NCBI GenBank assembly: GCA_015680685.1
Contig: MNCI01030356.1
Coordinates: 475,571 to 539,570 of the forward strand
From: Gnetum montanum
Taxonomy: Eukaryota; Streptophyta; Gnetopsida; Gnetales; Gnetaceae
Direction: 5' to 3'
Length of the DNA stretch: 64,000 nucleotides
Shown here: piece by piece, positions 36,170 through 47,378 of the stretch
How positions within the stretch are numbered: the stretch's first letter is position 1
Layout of the letters: every line of letters starts with the position of its first letter
The notes under the pieces: model-generated
The model's database searches: none
Told to the model about the DNA's origin: nothing
The model's input: only the letters and a program-made list of their open reading frames with translations
Program-made: the position numbers and the translations under genes

Positions 36170-38960
36170 TGGATAGGAGAGATCACAAGTTAGGTATAAA
36201 TGTAGAGGCTAGGCTTGATAATTCAAATTTGAGTTCCAAGATTAATCTAAAGTATCATGTTGAGTAGGAATTAGGGGCCAAGTTGGAGACTTCAATTAAT
36301 AACAACCCTTATTAGAACATGAAGCTAAACCAAACAAACTTCAATTGATATTTTTTGAAATTCTTATAACATCAAATAGAGCATAACTTGAATAGCCCAT
36401 CTTTAGGAGGTAGTTACTTAGGTGATAACAAGCAACCCATAAGGTGTGAGCTTGTAGAGCAATTCCATAAGTCAAGACCATCCATGTTTAATGGTTTAGA
36501 GGATCTTCCTACTACTTTAAAGTGGCTTGAAAAGATTAGTAAAACATTTAAGTTGGTTGGCTACTCTTTATGGCAGTAGACTTGCTAGTCATGTACCATC
36601 TTCAAGATGTAGCTAGTTAGTCATGGGCTACATAGGAGAATGTGAAGATTTGGAAGAATTTCTTGGAGCAAGTTCTTGAACATCTTCAATGAGAGCTAAG
36701 TTTTGGTTCAATACATGTACAATAAGGAAAAAAGGTTTAATTGCCTCAATCAAAGTAACCAAATAGTTTTGAAGTACGATACTAAGATCTCTAAACTCAA
36801 CATATACATACCATACATTTAGTAGAATGAATCAATATGAGTTGAATGATTTATTTTGGGATTACATCCTTTTATCAAGGGTCATTATCTTCCTCATATT
36901 TTGAATATGTATAAGGATGATTATTTTTAAGCGATAGATCCTAAGCATAATTAGCAAGTGGAGGTGGCATGTCATCATTAGGTTTAGAAGAGGAATGAGC
37001 CTCTTGAAGGCAAGCCATATATGTCCAAGAAAACAAACGAACCTAGTAGAGGCATACAATGGTAGAAAAAATAGTCATAAGTGGAATAGCACCTTTGGAA
37101 TCTTATCTTGTTTTCTTTGTGAGAAGGTTGGACATCTTTGATAAGATTGATTTAACTACCTTTTTTGTGATCAACCAGGTCATAAGAGGATAGCTTATTT
37201 AAGGAAGTCTAGTGGTAGGCCCTTATAGAATATCAAACCTAAAGTAGTAGCCAATCCTAGTATTGATGTAACTTCTAAGATGTAAGATTTGGTGTACTAA
37301 AACACTCTATATGAGAGTATAATCTCTAATCTTCTTCTTTGGATTCTCATCAATTTTGATATGAATTATTCTTTCATTGATCAAAGGTTGATTATTAATT
37401 TATAAGTAGAGAGTTAGTCTCTTGATAAGGAGCTAATAATTAGTATTATGGATGGTGTAATCATAGTTTATTGTGTTTGTAGATTTGTACCCATTACACT
37501 ATGTAACCTTTCATTCCTAAGTGATTTGTACATCAAGAATCTACAAAAGTATGATGTCATCGTTGATATGAATTAGTTGTCTTATTTTGATGGCAACTTG
37601 GATTATTGTTATAAGACAATTACTAATAGATGCTGGTGTATAGGTGACTATACATAAGAAGCATCATTAGTTCAAGTTAGACATGATTTCATCTAGTTCT
37701 TTCCATCACTTGTTATGGAAAGGTTACCTTTATTTGGTTTTCTCTATTAGTGAGGCTAGTATAGGGAAAATTGCTTAGATACTTGTAATACATGATTTTC
37801 CAAATGTGTTTCATTTTGACTTGTTTGGTTTAACTCTAAGGTATGTGGTTGAGTTTAAGATAAACCTAAAGCCAAGTGCATAGATTATCTTTAATGTATC
37901 ACATAGGGTATCCCCTATTGAGCTACAAAGTTAAAAATCTAAATTCAAGAACTAATCAACAAAGGGTTGATTCAAGTTAGTTTGTCTTAATGAGATGCTT
38001 CTATTCCCTTGAACAAGAAGAAGAATGATAGTCTAAGGTTGTGCATCAACTATCATAAACTCAGGAAAGGAAAAATTATGAATAAATATCCTTTTCCAAA
38101 CATAGATGAACTTTTCAACTAGTTACAAAATCATAGAGTGTTCTTCAAGATAGATCTTAAGTTTGAGTAGCACTAGGTGTAAATTAGAGAGGAAGATATC
38201 CTAAATACAATCTTTCAAATGTTGTATGGCCATTATGAGTTCTTGATTTTGTTATTTGTATTTATGCTTCTGTCATCTTCATGCATCTCATGAATAGTGT
38301 CATTAAACCCAACGTAGATTAATTTTTTGTTTTTTTCATTGATGACATGCTATGTACTTGTAGTATGAGAAGCTACATAAGTAGTATCTTAGAACAATAT
38401 TATAGATCCTTTGTGAGAATGAGTTATATGCCTAGATATCTAAGTGTTTATTCTAGTAGATGAAGATTTATTTCTTTGGATAGGTGGTTTCAATACTAGG
38501 GGTAGCAATGGATCCCCCAAAGATCATCATCATTCATGATTGGCTAGTTCCTAGAAGCATAGAAGAGACATGAAGTTTTTTAGATTTCACTAACTATTAT
38601 TAGAGGTTCATTGAGAGATTTTCCCACATTGCTACATCTTTGATAAAGTTATTGTAGAAAGAGGTTAGCTTTATATGAGGCTCATCTTGCTAGTATGCTT
38701 TTGAGGAGATGAAAATACAATTGACCTCAATCCTCATATTGATCTATCCTTCTTCTAAGAAACCTTTCAACATGTGCATTGATTCTTTCAATGAAGGTTT
38801 TATATGTGTCTTGATGTAAGAGGGTAAGAGCATGGCATATGCATCAAGGTATCTTAAGTCTCATGATATTCATTAACCAACACATGATCTTAAGCTAGGG
38901 ACTATCATGTTTACACTTGGGATCTAACATTACTATCTCTATAGAGAGAAGTATAAGTTA
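36170..38960 (+). pseudogene. Relic F: chromovirus-like gag-protease-RT-RNase H remnant
   Basis: Many stops, but the order of domains is clear. A gag piece lies at 36388-36579 (F-H-K-S-R-P-S-M-F-N-G-L-E-D with a following W-L-E-K-I helix), then zinc-knuckle-like pieces (C-L-L-C-E-K-V-G-H-L; C-D-Q-P-G-H-K) at about 37110-37190. The protease region is weak, followed by YDVIVDMNxLSYFDGNLDYCYK at about 37550-37615 (usual DVILGMDWL). RT follows at about 37880-38400, with LRLCINYHKLRKG and an FIDDML-like motif. RNase H is at about 38690-38950 (KPFNMCIDSFNEGFICVL, then a THDLKLGTIMFTLGI helix and HYYLY). There is no integrase after it: the relic stops at about 38960. This is a Ty3/gypsy element of the Tekay/Del style, long dead. 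Confidence 0.7.
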
Positions 38961-39039
38961 AATTTGAAGATGTGAAATTTTAGTATTAGAGCATGATTAT
39001 AGATTATTGATCAAAGTTATTTTTGCATATGATAACAAG

Positions 39040-39960
39040 GAGGGAGATTTTTTTTCAAATGGAACAAAGATGAGCCATGAGTACTATTACTACTAGAAAT
39101 ATTCCTAGAGGTGGAAGCAACCTAATGAACAACAATTACTATAACCTATGATGAACTTCTTGTAAAATATTGAATGGGATCAAAACCTAGTTGCTAATTG
39201 GGGAGCTACAAATAGGAAGTTGGTTGGAGATTTTAGGAGGTTAAATTCAAAAACCTTCTAAGTAATAGATGATCTAACAATGATAAGGGAATGATTGGTG
39301 GAGATGAAGAAGGCTTTTGGTATGCTTGGATACATAGTAATTCAAAAACTTTGGTTAGTAGTCTACTAATTTGAGTAGATTTTAGGTTATTTATGGTTAA
39401 ATTAATTTCAAGTAAATCAATTTTAGGCACATGAAATGACCTAGAAAAATTTTAGATAGGTCTTTGGTGATAGATTTTTTCTAAAAGCTTCAAATAGAAG
39501 GAGAATGAGTTTTAAATATTTGCTTAGGAATATATATCAATGCACGAATATAATAAGTACTTTAACAAGCTTTGTGAATATGTTCAACATGTTCTAAAAG
39601 ATGATAAAGCAAGAGTAAGGAGGTTTGTAAAGGAGTTGTAACTTGCTGCTAAGTGCGACTTATTAACTTTTGTCATGACAAGTTATAAAGAGGTTTGCAT
39701 GAATGCGTTGAAGGTAGAACATGATTGGTTCAAGGATGCACTTGAGAAAGGAAAAAACTGAGGATCCTAAGTAATTGAAAATGAATATAAAAAATAAAAA
39801 AAACATTGAACAAGAATGATGGAGGAAGATTAACAAAGAAGTTGACCTATAATGGTTGCATGAGGAAGGGAACCTACAGGTATTACCATTATAAGGAACT
39901 TAGGAACCTTAGGTATTGATGATCTCAAATGAAAAATGAAGATTAGAAGTTTTGTAAAGC
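39040..39960 (+). pseudogene. Relic G: second Ty3/gypsy gag remnant
   Basis: A gag unrelated in detail to F's starts near 39060. It shows D-F-R-R-L-N-S-K-T-F (usual F-R-K-L-N-P-P-x-F), W-L-V-E-M-K-K-A-F-G-M-L-G helices, and then F-K-Y-L-L-R-N-I-Y-Q-C-T and Y-F-N-K-L-C-E-Y-V segments typical of the capsid. It ends in a lysine-rich tail with a poor knuckle remnant at about 39875-39915. It abuts relic F's RNase H with no integrase or LTR recognisable between them, so it is either a separate element or a rearranged fragment. Confidence 0.6.
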
Positions 39961-42191
39961 ATATGCCTCTAGATCAAAATTTTTATAAATGTAAACTACA
40001 AGTACTCAATCTTAAAAATAATTAAGGACAAGAAGAAATTACAATTTGATAGCAGGTTAAAGATATGTATTCTTAACTTAGTCTTTTAGGAGGAATATTT
40101 TCTTAAGAGGGGTGAGTATAAAACCTCAGAAGTGTTTAGGATATGTAGCATTTTATGTTATCCTTGAGAATAGGCTTGGCAATTTTAATTTGGTTTTGGA
40201 TGTTAATAACTTTCTTATTTTACCTTTAACATGTCTTATTTTTATTATTTTGTAATATTTCATAGTTAGCTTGAAACTTTGGATATGATTTCTTATTTGT
40301 AATACATTACTAATGAATTTCATTTATTTAGTCTTATCTACTTTGTATTATGAATTGACATGTAATTTGTTATTTATTTTATTTTAATACATTATGCATT
40401 TTTATATACTAACGTTATTATGTCTAATAAGAATAAGCTAACTAGATGTGGGCCTTGGAAATGATGTTGTTATTCTTATCTCTTTTGACCTATGATGCAT
40501 GTCAATTAATAAGTCTGAAGTTGAAATCTTCTAACATATTTATATGAAAAAATGTGACTCGGTCTATATAAGCTAGTCTTAGGTAACCATTTTACAAATC
40601 ATTTTCTATTCATGTTTTAATTGTTTGTGTCTTGTGCTTGGGATCTTAGGAGGCTTATTCATTAGAAAAGAATACCTTGGTAGTTTGGAAAGTTAGTAGA
40701 TCTATTTTTTGTTGTAATTTCCTTCATGGATCTAATACTAATGTGACTTATTACTTTCTTTTTCAAGTCCTATGAATGCTAGGGATACCTTAGCTATTAA
40801 ATATTGGAGATTAGGGGCTAGTTTAGATGTAATAGAAGCTACAAAAGATGCAATTAGTATTACTAATAGCAACAAATAGTCTTGATATGATATGGAACAT
40901 GTATGAGGATAAGTAACACATTAGCAATAATAATCTCAATGTGGTATGGGACATAGGTGAGGCTATGTTAGCTGGTTTGGAAGATGGTGTGTGCATGCGG
41001 TTATTACAAGTTTCTAAAAAGCCTTTAATCCTCTAGGGAGACTCAAAACTAGTTACCTAGGGATATTCCTATACGAGACTTAGATCTAGTTAGTCAAGGA
41101 GAAAGATGAACATAGGACATAGGACATAGGACATAGGATCATATTTAGTAGGTTAACTAGTTAGAATGACTAGTAGAGATAAGTATGGTGGCCCCTATCA
41201 TGCAATTAGAGTTTTGATGGTCTTCCTACCTAGACTACAAGATGTTTTAAGCCTATTAAGGTTACTTAATAGCAGTAAGCATTGGATAGTATTGATGGAG
41301 ATCAAGTTGTGATGATGATATAGGATGTTTGATATTAAGAAGCTTGTAGGTAGGCTAGGCCATTGGATATGCTAAGGGTCAAGTCTAATAACTCCATTAT
41401 TTTCCCATATTATTTTTCTTTTCATTTCTCATGAATGTATGGAAGAAATGTTAGAAAAGCTTGATGCCTAGGTTGTTATGCTAGTTTTATTTTAGTTCTT
41501 AATAAGCTAATAATTAAATAATGACATGGTCAATGATACTTAAATAAGGGATATAAATGTAATCTTATAAGTTAATGGAAAAAATGTTAATTGATAATTT
41601 TAGTTAAAGTTTTGGATGTGACATATATTTTTGTTCATACTTATCTTAGAAAAACTTTGATTCCTTGACTTATTAGTTTTTTTTATTATTGGAGCTAGAA
41701 CCTTTCTTTGTTTAATATAGCTTAACTAGATTATTCTAATAATGTGTTTACTATGGTTTATAGCTTGGAAGCTATGATAGAATTTCTTATAGCTTGTGTA
41801 GCTATGATATTATTTTATATAATATATATTATATTGTGGATTTGAACTTAATACCCATCTTACGTAAAGTATTTTTTTAAACTAGTATTTTTGTGTGTAT
41901 TGGAAAGGATAGAGATCATGAATGTATATGGATCCATAGGTACTTTTATTTGAATTATTATTATATATATTTTATCAATGTAAATTAAATTATAAATTAT
42001 TTTTATTTCATGATATAGTGGAATATGAGTCTTTAATCCAATTTGATATTTTATCATGTGATAAGTATTTTGTTGTGTATCATGAATCCCACTTATTATT
42101 TGTAAATCATTTTTTTGGAAATTAATTTCCACCATAGGATATCTTTTATTCTTGGATCTATTTAGGTTTATTTAGATCTCAGGTCACATGT
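39961..42191. other. AT-rich region without recognisable gene
   Basis: At about 40100-40140, a purine-rich stretch followed by GTGAGTATAAAACCTCAGAAG could be a polypurine tract and LTR start for relic F or G. A TATA-like GTCTATATAAGC lies at about 40561. A four-copy ACATAGG repeat is at 41110-41137. No LTR partner was established. Open frames such as 41860-42135 (minus) are AT-driven and show no domain. Confidence 0.35.
41110..41137. repeat. Four copies of a 7-base ACATAGG repeat
   Basis: Perfect tandem copies of ACATAGG. A simple repeat with no apparent role. Confidence 0.9.
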
Positions 42192-42397
42192 TGATGAATC
42201 ATGATTGATTGGGTCACGATATCATGTACATGATATCGAGGCTTGGCTTGCGATATCGTATAGGCGATATCATGGCTCCTGTGTAGGCTTATAAATACAC
42301 CTTAGGTGCAAAGTTAAAGTAGTAAGTTTTTAGTTAGAAATTAATTTTCATTTTTTAGTCTTTCTCAACCCTTTCTCCCAGTGCATGCTTGCAGTGT
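42192..42397 (+). repeat. 5' LTR of element D, first part
   Basis: This contains the promoter: a perfect 20-bp palindrome at 42219-42238, an imperfect one at 42252-42271 and a TATA box (CTTATAAATAC) at 42289-42299. The LTR resumes at 51231 after C. The start is placed by analogy with C's LTR (TGATGAG), as no second D LTR is present. Confidence 0.7.
42219..42299 (+). promoter_or_regulatory. D LTR promoter: two 20-bp palindromes and TATA box
   Basis: GATATCATGTACATGATATC (42219-42238) is a perfect dyad. The second copy (42252-42271) is GATATCGTATAGGCGATATC. Eighteen bases later comes CTTATAAATAC. The spacing matches that in C's LTR. The dyads suggest binding of a symmetric protein dimer. Confidence 0.7.
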
Positions 42398-42441
42398 TGA
42401 TGAGACGCGATTTGCATAGGCCACAATATCGCATCCCCCCC

Positions 42442-42520
42442 GATATTGCGTACGCGATATCACGTCTTCCCTACGATATCGTGTACGTGATATCATAGTC
42501 CGCCACCATATCTATAAATA
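42442..42520 (+). promoter_or_regulatory. C 5' LTR promoter: 20-bp palindromes and TATA box
   Basis: GATATTGCGTACGCGATATC (42442-42461) and GATATCGTGTACGTGATATC (42475-42494) are near-perfect dyads. They are followed at 42511 by TCTATAAATA. The transcription start is expected at about 42545. Confidence 0.75.
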
Positions 42521-42845
42521 AGATGCGACTCTCCCTTGTAGAGGATATAGTTTAGTTCTGTAGCGAAGCTTTAGTAGTTTGATCCCTACAGAGTTAGATT
42601 TTTCCCATGTCTACCCGCAGTGTGGTGAATGTAATTGTACGGTGTCTTTATTTGAGTGTGTCGTACTTGGACACACACATGACCAGCAATAAAGATCGAG
42701 ATTACTTCATCATTGTAGCATTCACTTTGTTATTTATTTTTTGTTTATTTATTTAAATGTTATTTACTATTTTCTCTCTCTCACCCTTAAAATCCTAGAA
42801 CACGGAATGAGTACGACTTGATTATGAGCATTTAAGTGTGACTAC

Positions 42846-42965
42846 TTGGTAGCCTAGTGGCGTAGCTAGGATCTGCACTTGGTAATCCCAATGGCGTATT
42901 TGGGATCTACGCATGGTAATCCCAGTGGCGTACCTAGGATCTACGCTTGGTAGTCCTAGTGGTAG
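42846..42965 (+). repeat. ~34-bp tandem repeat in C's 5' LTR
   Basis: About 3.5 units of a 33-34-base repeat, each containing CTTGGTAATCCCAGTGG, GCGTACCTAGG and ATCTACG. The same array is at about 50766-50884 in the 3' LTR, and a shortened version is in D's LTR (about 51457-51510). It lies in the presumed transcribed leader. Confidence 0.85.
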
Positions 42966-43307
42966 TTGTGCATGAAGTCCAAGATGTGTACGGTTGATCA
43001 AGGAATCAGTTGCTCGTCACAGTTAGGCTAGATTAGATTCTCTTACCCTTTCCATCCTAGCTTAGCTTAGTTAATATTCTTTTCCATTTCCTTTAGGAGT
43101 AGCATAGATTAGGAACACATCATACACCTCATCTGGACTAAACCATACATGACAAGTATAATACTAGTCCATGTGGGAAGATAGCGAATTGCGACCTAAG
43201 GCTAACTATTTAGGTGTCACAACTAGTCCACCTGTGGAGTTTGACCAGATCACGCGTGTGACGCTCGTTTCTTATGGTTGAGTGTAGGGGTACCTCGCCA
43301 CTCATCA

Positions 43308-43329
43308 TTGGCACCGTTGCCAAGGATGG
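43308..43329 (+). promoter_or_regulatory. Primer-binding site of element C (tRNA-Asp type)
   Basis: TTGGCACCGTTGCCAAGG follows the LTR directly. It is one or two changes from the TTGGCGCCGTTGCCGGGG site of Athila/Tat elements, complementary to the 3' end of tRNA-Asp. Confidence 0.85.
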
Positions 43330-43443
43330 TGCTAGTTATCTAGATTAGTTATATCATTCAAGGTCACTGTAAAGAACTTAATGATACATCTCTTAGAAAG
43401 AAGAAATAATTATTAAAATTCACGCCTAAATTCACACACAACA

Positions 43444-45426
43444 ATGCCTCTTCTACAAGACGATAATAATGCCACACTTAGTGAGGAAGTTCATTGGAGA
43501 ACCAATGAACTATATGACGATGAAGATTGGAGTATACAACCTGAAGTGGGAGTTTCTTATAAACATGAACAAAAACAACGTCATCGCAACACACGAAAGC
43601 CTAACTTACCCGATGACGATGAACCCCCACTGGCCACTACAAGCCTAACGCAAATACAAGAGGCTGTTCGAATCTCACGTAGGCATCGTAAAGAGAGCTG
43701 TCTACCTAGGCTTGATTTAAACAACTTTCCTAAATTTTCAGGAGGCTATGACTTAGATCCGCATCAACATTTATTAGCCTTCTACGATGCCTACACATGG
43801 AATAACATTAATAACAGTTGGAAAAAAATTAAGCTCTTCCCTATGAAACTTGTTGACCAAGCTAAAGTATGGTATAGATCGTTAAAACCAAATTGAATAC
43901 AATGCTGGTCAACAATGATAGAGGTCTTTAACAAAAAATATCAAGCCTACGCAAGAGTATCAGCCTTGAGGAAACAAATCCAAGGATGGAAACAAGAAAA
44001 ACATGAACCCTTGGACATGGCCTTAGAAAGATATTACGCTCTATTAAACAACTGTCTAGGCCATGGGTTTTCCGAGGAAAGGCTAATGTATCATATTATC
44101 GATGGGCTACGTAATGAAACAAGAGAGACCTTAGGAACGTATGCCCAAGGTCAACTATATGAACTACGAACCCATCAAATCCAAGAGCTTATTAAGCAGG
44201 TAGCAAAAGAAGAAGGAGAAATAGCTACATGGGAGAGTGTTGAAAAACATCAACGGGACCAAAATTTCAACTCAACGAAGGTCCATGATCATAAAAAGGA
44301 GAAATCAACAAATCTGAAAGTGGAAACATCATCTTTGCCAATACAATAATCGTTAGAAGAAGCCGAGGCAAAGATCAATAAGATGTTGAAATGGATGAAT
44401 AAAAAGTATGGAGAATATATCAACATCATTTGAGATAGAGTTTTGACAATCCAAGAAGCAGGATGAAACATTAGACATTCAGAGAAAAAGAATAAAGGGA
44501 ATAAGTGCTCAACTACTAATCATATGTATGAATGCAACATATGCCTGTACGATCACCCCAAAGGCCAATGCCCAATCTTGTTACATCTACATGATCATTG
44601 GGGAAACACATTACATCCAGAGTTCGTACAGAGATACTATGTTTGATCACAGTGGCAACAATCCCAGTCATGGGGGAATCCACCCTTAGACTGGAGGCAC
44701 CCTTCATATTATCTGAATCCAAATGCTTATCACATTCAACACCCTATTTCTTCAACTGGGCCAACATACACTATCTCACCACAACACCATTCTCCACAAT
44801 ACTATTAGCCCATACCTCCAACACAACCACCCCCTTATGCACCTTATATTCCTCCTAACTTTCAACATTCTCATCCTTTCCCTCCTTCCACAGTGCCACC
44901 AACTATTCCTAAGGTGTTTGTGCCACAGAAACAACCCACGAACAACACTTATGCTATTGCTATTAACAGTAGTGAAAAGCCTCCTCAACATCAAAGGCGT
45001 ACTTTCTTTAAACACGGCCGTAGGAAGGGACAACACAATTCCGAGGCCACTGCACCTTCCAACCCAACACAAGTCCAACCTTGTGGTGCACCCTTACCTT
45101 CGAACCCAATGCCTCATGTAACTTCAATAGGGCCACCAACTCACACTCCAACAACCATACGGCCCAATGAACACAACCATGGGAGGCATCAGCCTAATCC
45201 TTGCATACCATCTAACGGTCCTAAATATCATAGTGGGTCAACTTGTTATCTAGGAACTACATCGTATGAAGTGCCCCACTATGCTTATTATGAAGTGTGT
45301 GAAATCCAAGGGGATAAGTATGAACCGATTTCAATACTTCCAATATGCAAGTATCCTTATTTTCCATTTATTAATCCTTGCCATACTCAATCGTTTAGTT
45401 ATGGGGGATATCCCCCATTTCAATAG
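43444..45426 (+). pseudogene. Element C gag
   Basis: About 660 codons from ATG 43444 to TAG 45424-45426 in a single frame, interrupted by stops at 43894, 44347, near 44431, near 44464 and near 44644. Residues 75-150 show RRHRKESCLPRLDLNNFPKFSGGYD and a helix with FPMKLVDQAKVWYRSLKP, the retrotransposon gag (capsid) pattern. KKYQAYARVSALRKQIQGWKQ and ALERYYALLNNC follow. A knuckle CNICLYDHPKGQC (CX2CX3HX4C, about 44533-44571) is intact. The C-terminal third is proline/histidine/tyrosine-rich and ends YGGYPPFQ. It packages RNA into particles. Compared with D, about 85 residues near position 45 are missing. The stop at 44347 is shared with D; the others are private. Confidence 0.85.
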
Positions 45427-45780
45427 CAAGAAGGATTAATAAATATTTTTTATTTTCTTTGATTTTTCAACTTTTTTATTTTTTGTTTTTCAATTTTTCA
45501 TTTTTCAACTTTTTGTTTTATATTTTTTGTGTGTTTGTGTGTTTGTCTTTTTCCGTTTTTGTAAGTAATCTCATCTATGAATAAAACACTCATGTGGATC
45601 ATTGGTTGAGGTGTGTTTTATGTTATTAAGTCATGAGTAATCAATTATTTGGAGCAGTGAGCCCATGACACCCACTCATCCACTCTATAGATAAAGAGGT
45701 TCTATTCAAGGGTACAGTGATATTCTTGAAATTTCTAAAACATAAAATTAATTTTGTGTTATTGTACCTGAAATGAAGAA
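45427..45780 (+). other. T-rich tract and start of spacer after C's gag
   Basis: 45440-45560 is dominated by T runs (TTTTTCAACTTTTT-type) ending in GTGTGTTTGTGTG. It is followed by ATGAATAAAACACTCATG and GATCATTGGTTGAGGTGT, both recognisable in D (54420-54460). No coding potential was seen. The position matches the T-rich tract after pol in B, so pol seems to have been lost between gag and this tract. Confidence 0.6.
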
Positions 45781-46510
45781 GGATGGACCAAGAGGGAATG
45801 ATTAGAATGTGACATCAAGGGGACTTGTGGATTCTCTTTGGTGACATTTATGGAAGTTATCATGCAACACGGTTGTACTAAGATCCTTGTAGATCTAACG
45901 AAAATGGGAGTAAGAGTAATTAAAAGGGCACTAAAAAATCAAACGTTGTTCTAGGGGGTCCCACTAGAAAGAAATGCACCCATGCCTGAAGGTTGGTGGC
46001 TTCTCTAGATTAAATAAAGTGAAAAAAAAAGAGAGAAAAGAAAAATAAGTGTCATAAAACAAAAACCACTTCTCCCTTGTACTAAACACCAAGTGATCGA
46101 ACGCCTTGTTGTTATGGTACTTTTATAGTTGTTCACCATGAGATGAAACAATGCGATGTCACTAATTAGAAGGATGGACTTGGTCCTGATCTTGGAACGA
46201 TGGGTTAATGACACCTTAATCATGCTTTTCACGCAAGATTCACTGTGTCCTGGGTCAGCTACCTCATGTCCCAATCTCTATGATTCCTTTCTATACTTCA
46301 CCTCATCTCACTATTCATGTAATTGTAGCTTGTGGCCCATGTAGCATAGAATTTTCATCTCATTTTGGTGATATTTACATGTGTGTGTTTTGTGGAAGTT
46401 AGTGCAGATTAAATTTAATCCTTCTAGTGCCCACAAACACTTTAATTGTGGTTACACAAGGGCATAATAGGTTGAAACCTGCTTTGGGGAGGATCCACTT
46501 GTGTAATTTT
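45780..46510 (+). other. Conserved non-coding spacer of element C
   Basis: It aligns to D 54600-55400 throughout and to B (minus, 20880-21600) in blocks. The blocks are GTGACATCAAGGGGACTTG (45809-45827), GGGGTCCCACTAGAAAGA (about 45955-45972) with CATGCCTGAAGG, TGCGATGTCACTAATTAGAA, and CTTTGGGGAGGATCC (about 46481-46495). It has indels not in multiples of three and no shared open frame, so it looks constrained at the nucleotide level or simply inherited. Open frames of 62-89 codons here have no counterpart in D. Confidence 0.6.
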
Positions 46511-46823
46511 TTGTAATCTTCACTAATTCTCTAGTTCAAACACACAATTTCTTACCCTCAGCTTAATCTTTTATACTTTTCTTTCCCTATCATTATCCCT
46601 CTACATTTTAACATTCCAATGTACCATCACATTCCCTTTTCTTCATAACTGCCAAATTTTTAATTGCTAAATTCACATCATTATCATTAAGAGTGCCTCT
46701 CGAATTAATGAAATTACCCTAGGATATCTTAATACTTGACAATGTCTACAATTTACACCATTAATTTCAAGAAAATCATTTAAAATTCTGTATTTTTCAT
46801 GTGTCCCACATCACTAGGAACGA

Positions 46824-46910
46824 GATATTGCGTACGCAATATCGCGTCCCATGTGATATCACGTATGCGATGTACCGTACGCAATATTGCATCCTATTTA
46901 CCTATAAATA
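46824..46910 (+). promoter_or_regulatory. Internal promoter-like region of C upstream of the accessory gene
   Basis: GATATTGCGTACGCAATATC (46824-46843) is a perfect 20-bp palindrome of the same class as those in the LTR. Degraded copies follow at about 46854-46873 and 46875-46892. A TATA-like CCTATAAATAGG is at about 46900-46912, with the same order and spacing as in the LTR. The flanking sequence is not LTR sequence. It lies about 470 bases upstream of the accessory ATG. It probably drives a second transcript. Confidence 0.65.
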
Positions 46911-47350
46911 GGAACCCCCACCACAACACTTAGCATCATTTTGCCATTTATGTGGGGGAAATTTTTGAAATTTTTCTCTACGACTTGCGATTGCGTGACC
47001 CTCATTTTTTCACTCATATCTCGCTCACTGGTGCTCCGATTTTAATTTTGTTTGAACCTGCTTGAACCCGGAGTGTTCAGTTTAGTCGTGGAGGAGAGAC
47101 ACTTACCGAAAAGTGCCCAAATTTTTTGAAATTTATCATCACCCAAAGGACATCAATTAGGGTAATTAACACTAACACTTAGAAAAATTGTTCCAAAAAT
47201 CATATGACTTTAAGTATACCGGGAGCTAAAAAAATGAAAGCCACATAAGTCATAGGACCCATTATTATAATTTTTGGGCATGATCACATGAAAATAAGAT
47301 CTTTAATTAAAGGCATGTAGTAAGGTATAACTTGATTTTGAAAAAAACCT

Positions 47351-47378
47351 TACTAACGTATGGCCCATGTGATTACAG
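47351..47378 (+). promoter_or_regulatory. Branch-point and 3' splice-site-like signature before C's accessory ATG
   Basis: TACTAAC at 47351-47357 matches the ideal branch-point consensus. TGATTACAG ends at 47378, directly followed by ATG. D shows TACTAAT and TGATTGCAG at the same spacing. A donor cannot be fixed; the AAGTAAGGTATAACTT-like sequence about 60 bases upstream is conserved and could contribute one. This implies the gene is expressed from a spliced RNA. Confidence 0.5.

Larger units (their letters stand above)
42398..43307 (+). repeat. 5' LTR of element C
   Basis: 910 bases. The promoter, with palindromes at 42442-42461 and 42475-42494 and TATA at 42511-42520, is followed by a transcribed part with a ~34-bp tandem repeat (42846-42965). 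It ends CTCATCA. One palindrome of the three seen in the 3' LTR is partly lost here. Confidence 0.92.

Noticed and set aside
43434-45426. Minus-strand frames within C's gag (for example 44776-45078) as genes
   Set aside because: They are shadows of the proline-rich gag frame and are not kept in D.
47332-47378. Start of the accessory gene at 47332, the first codon of an open frame ending at 47541
   Set aside because: That frame does not match B or D. The ATG at 47379 aligns with both and follows the conserved acceptor-like site.
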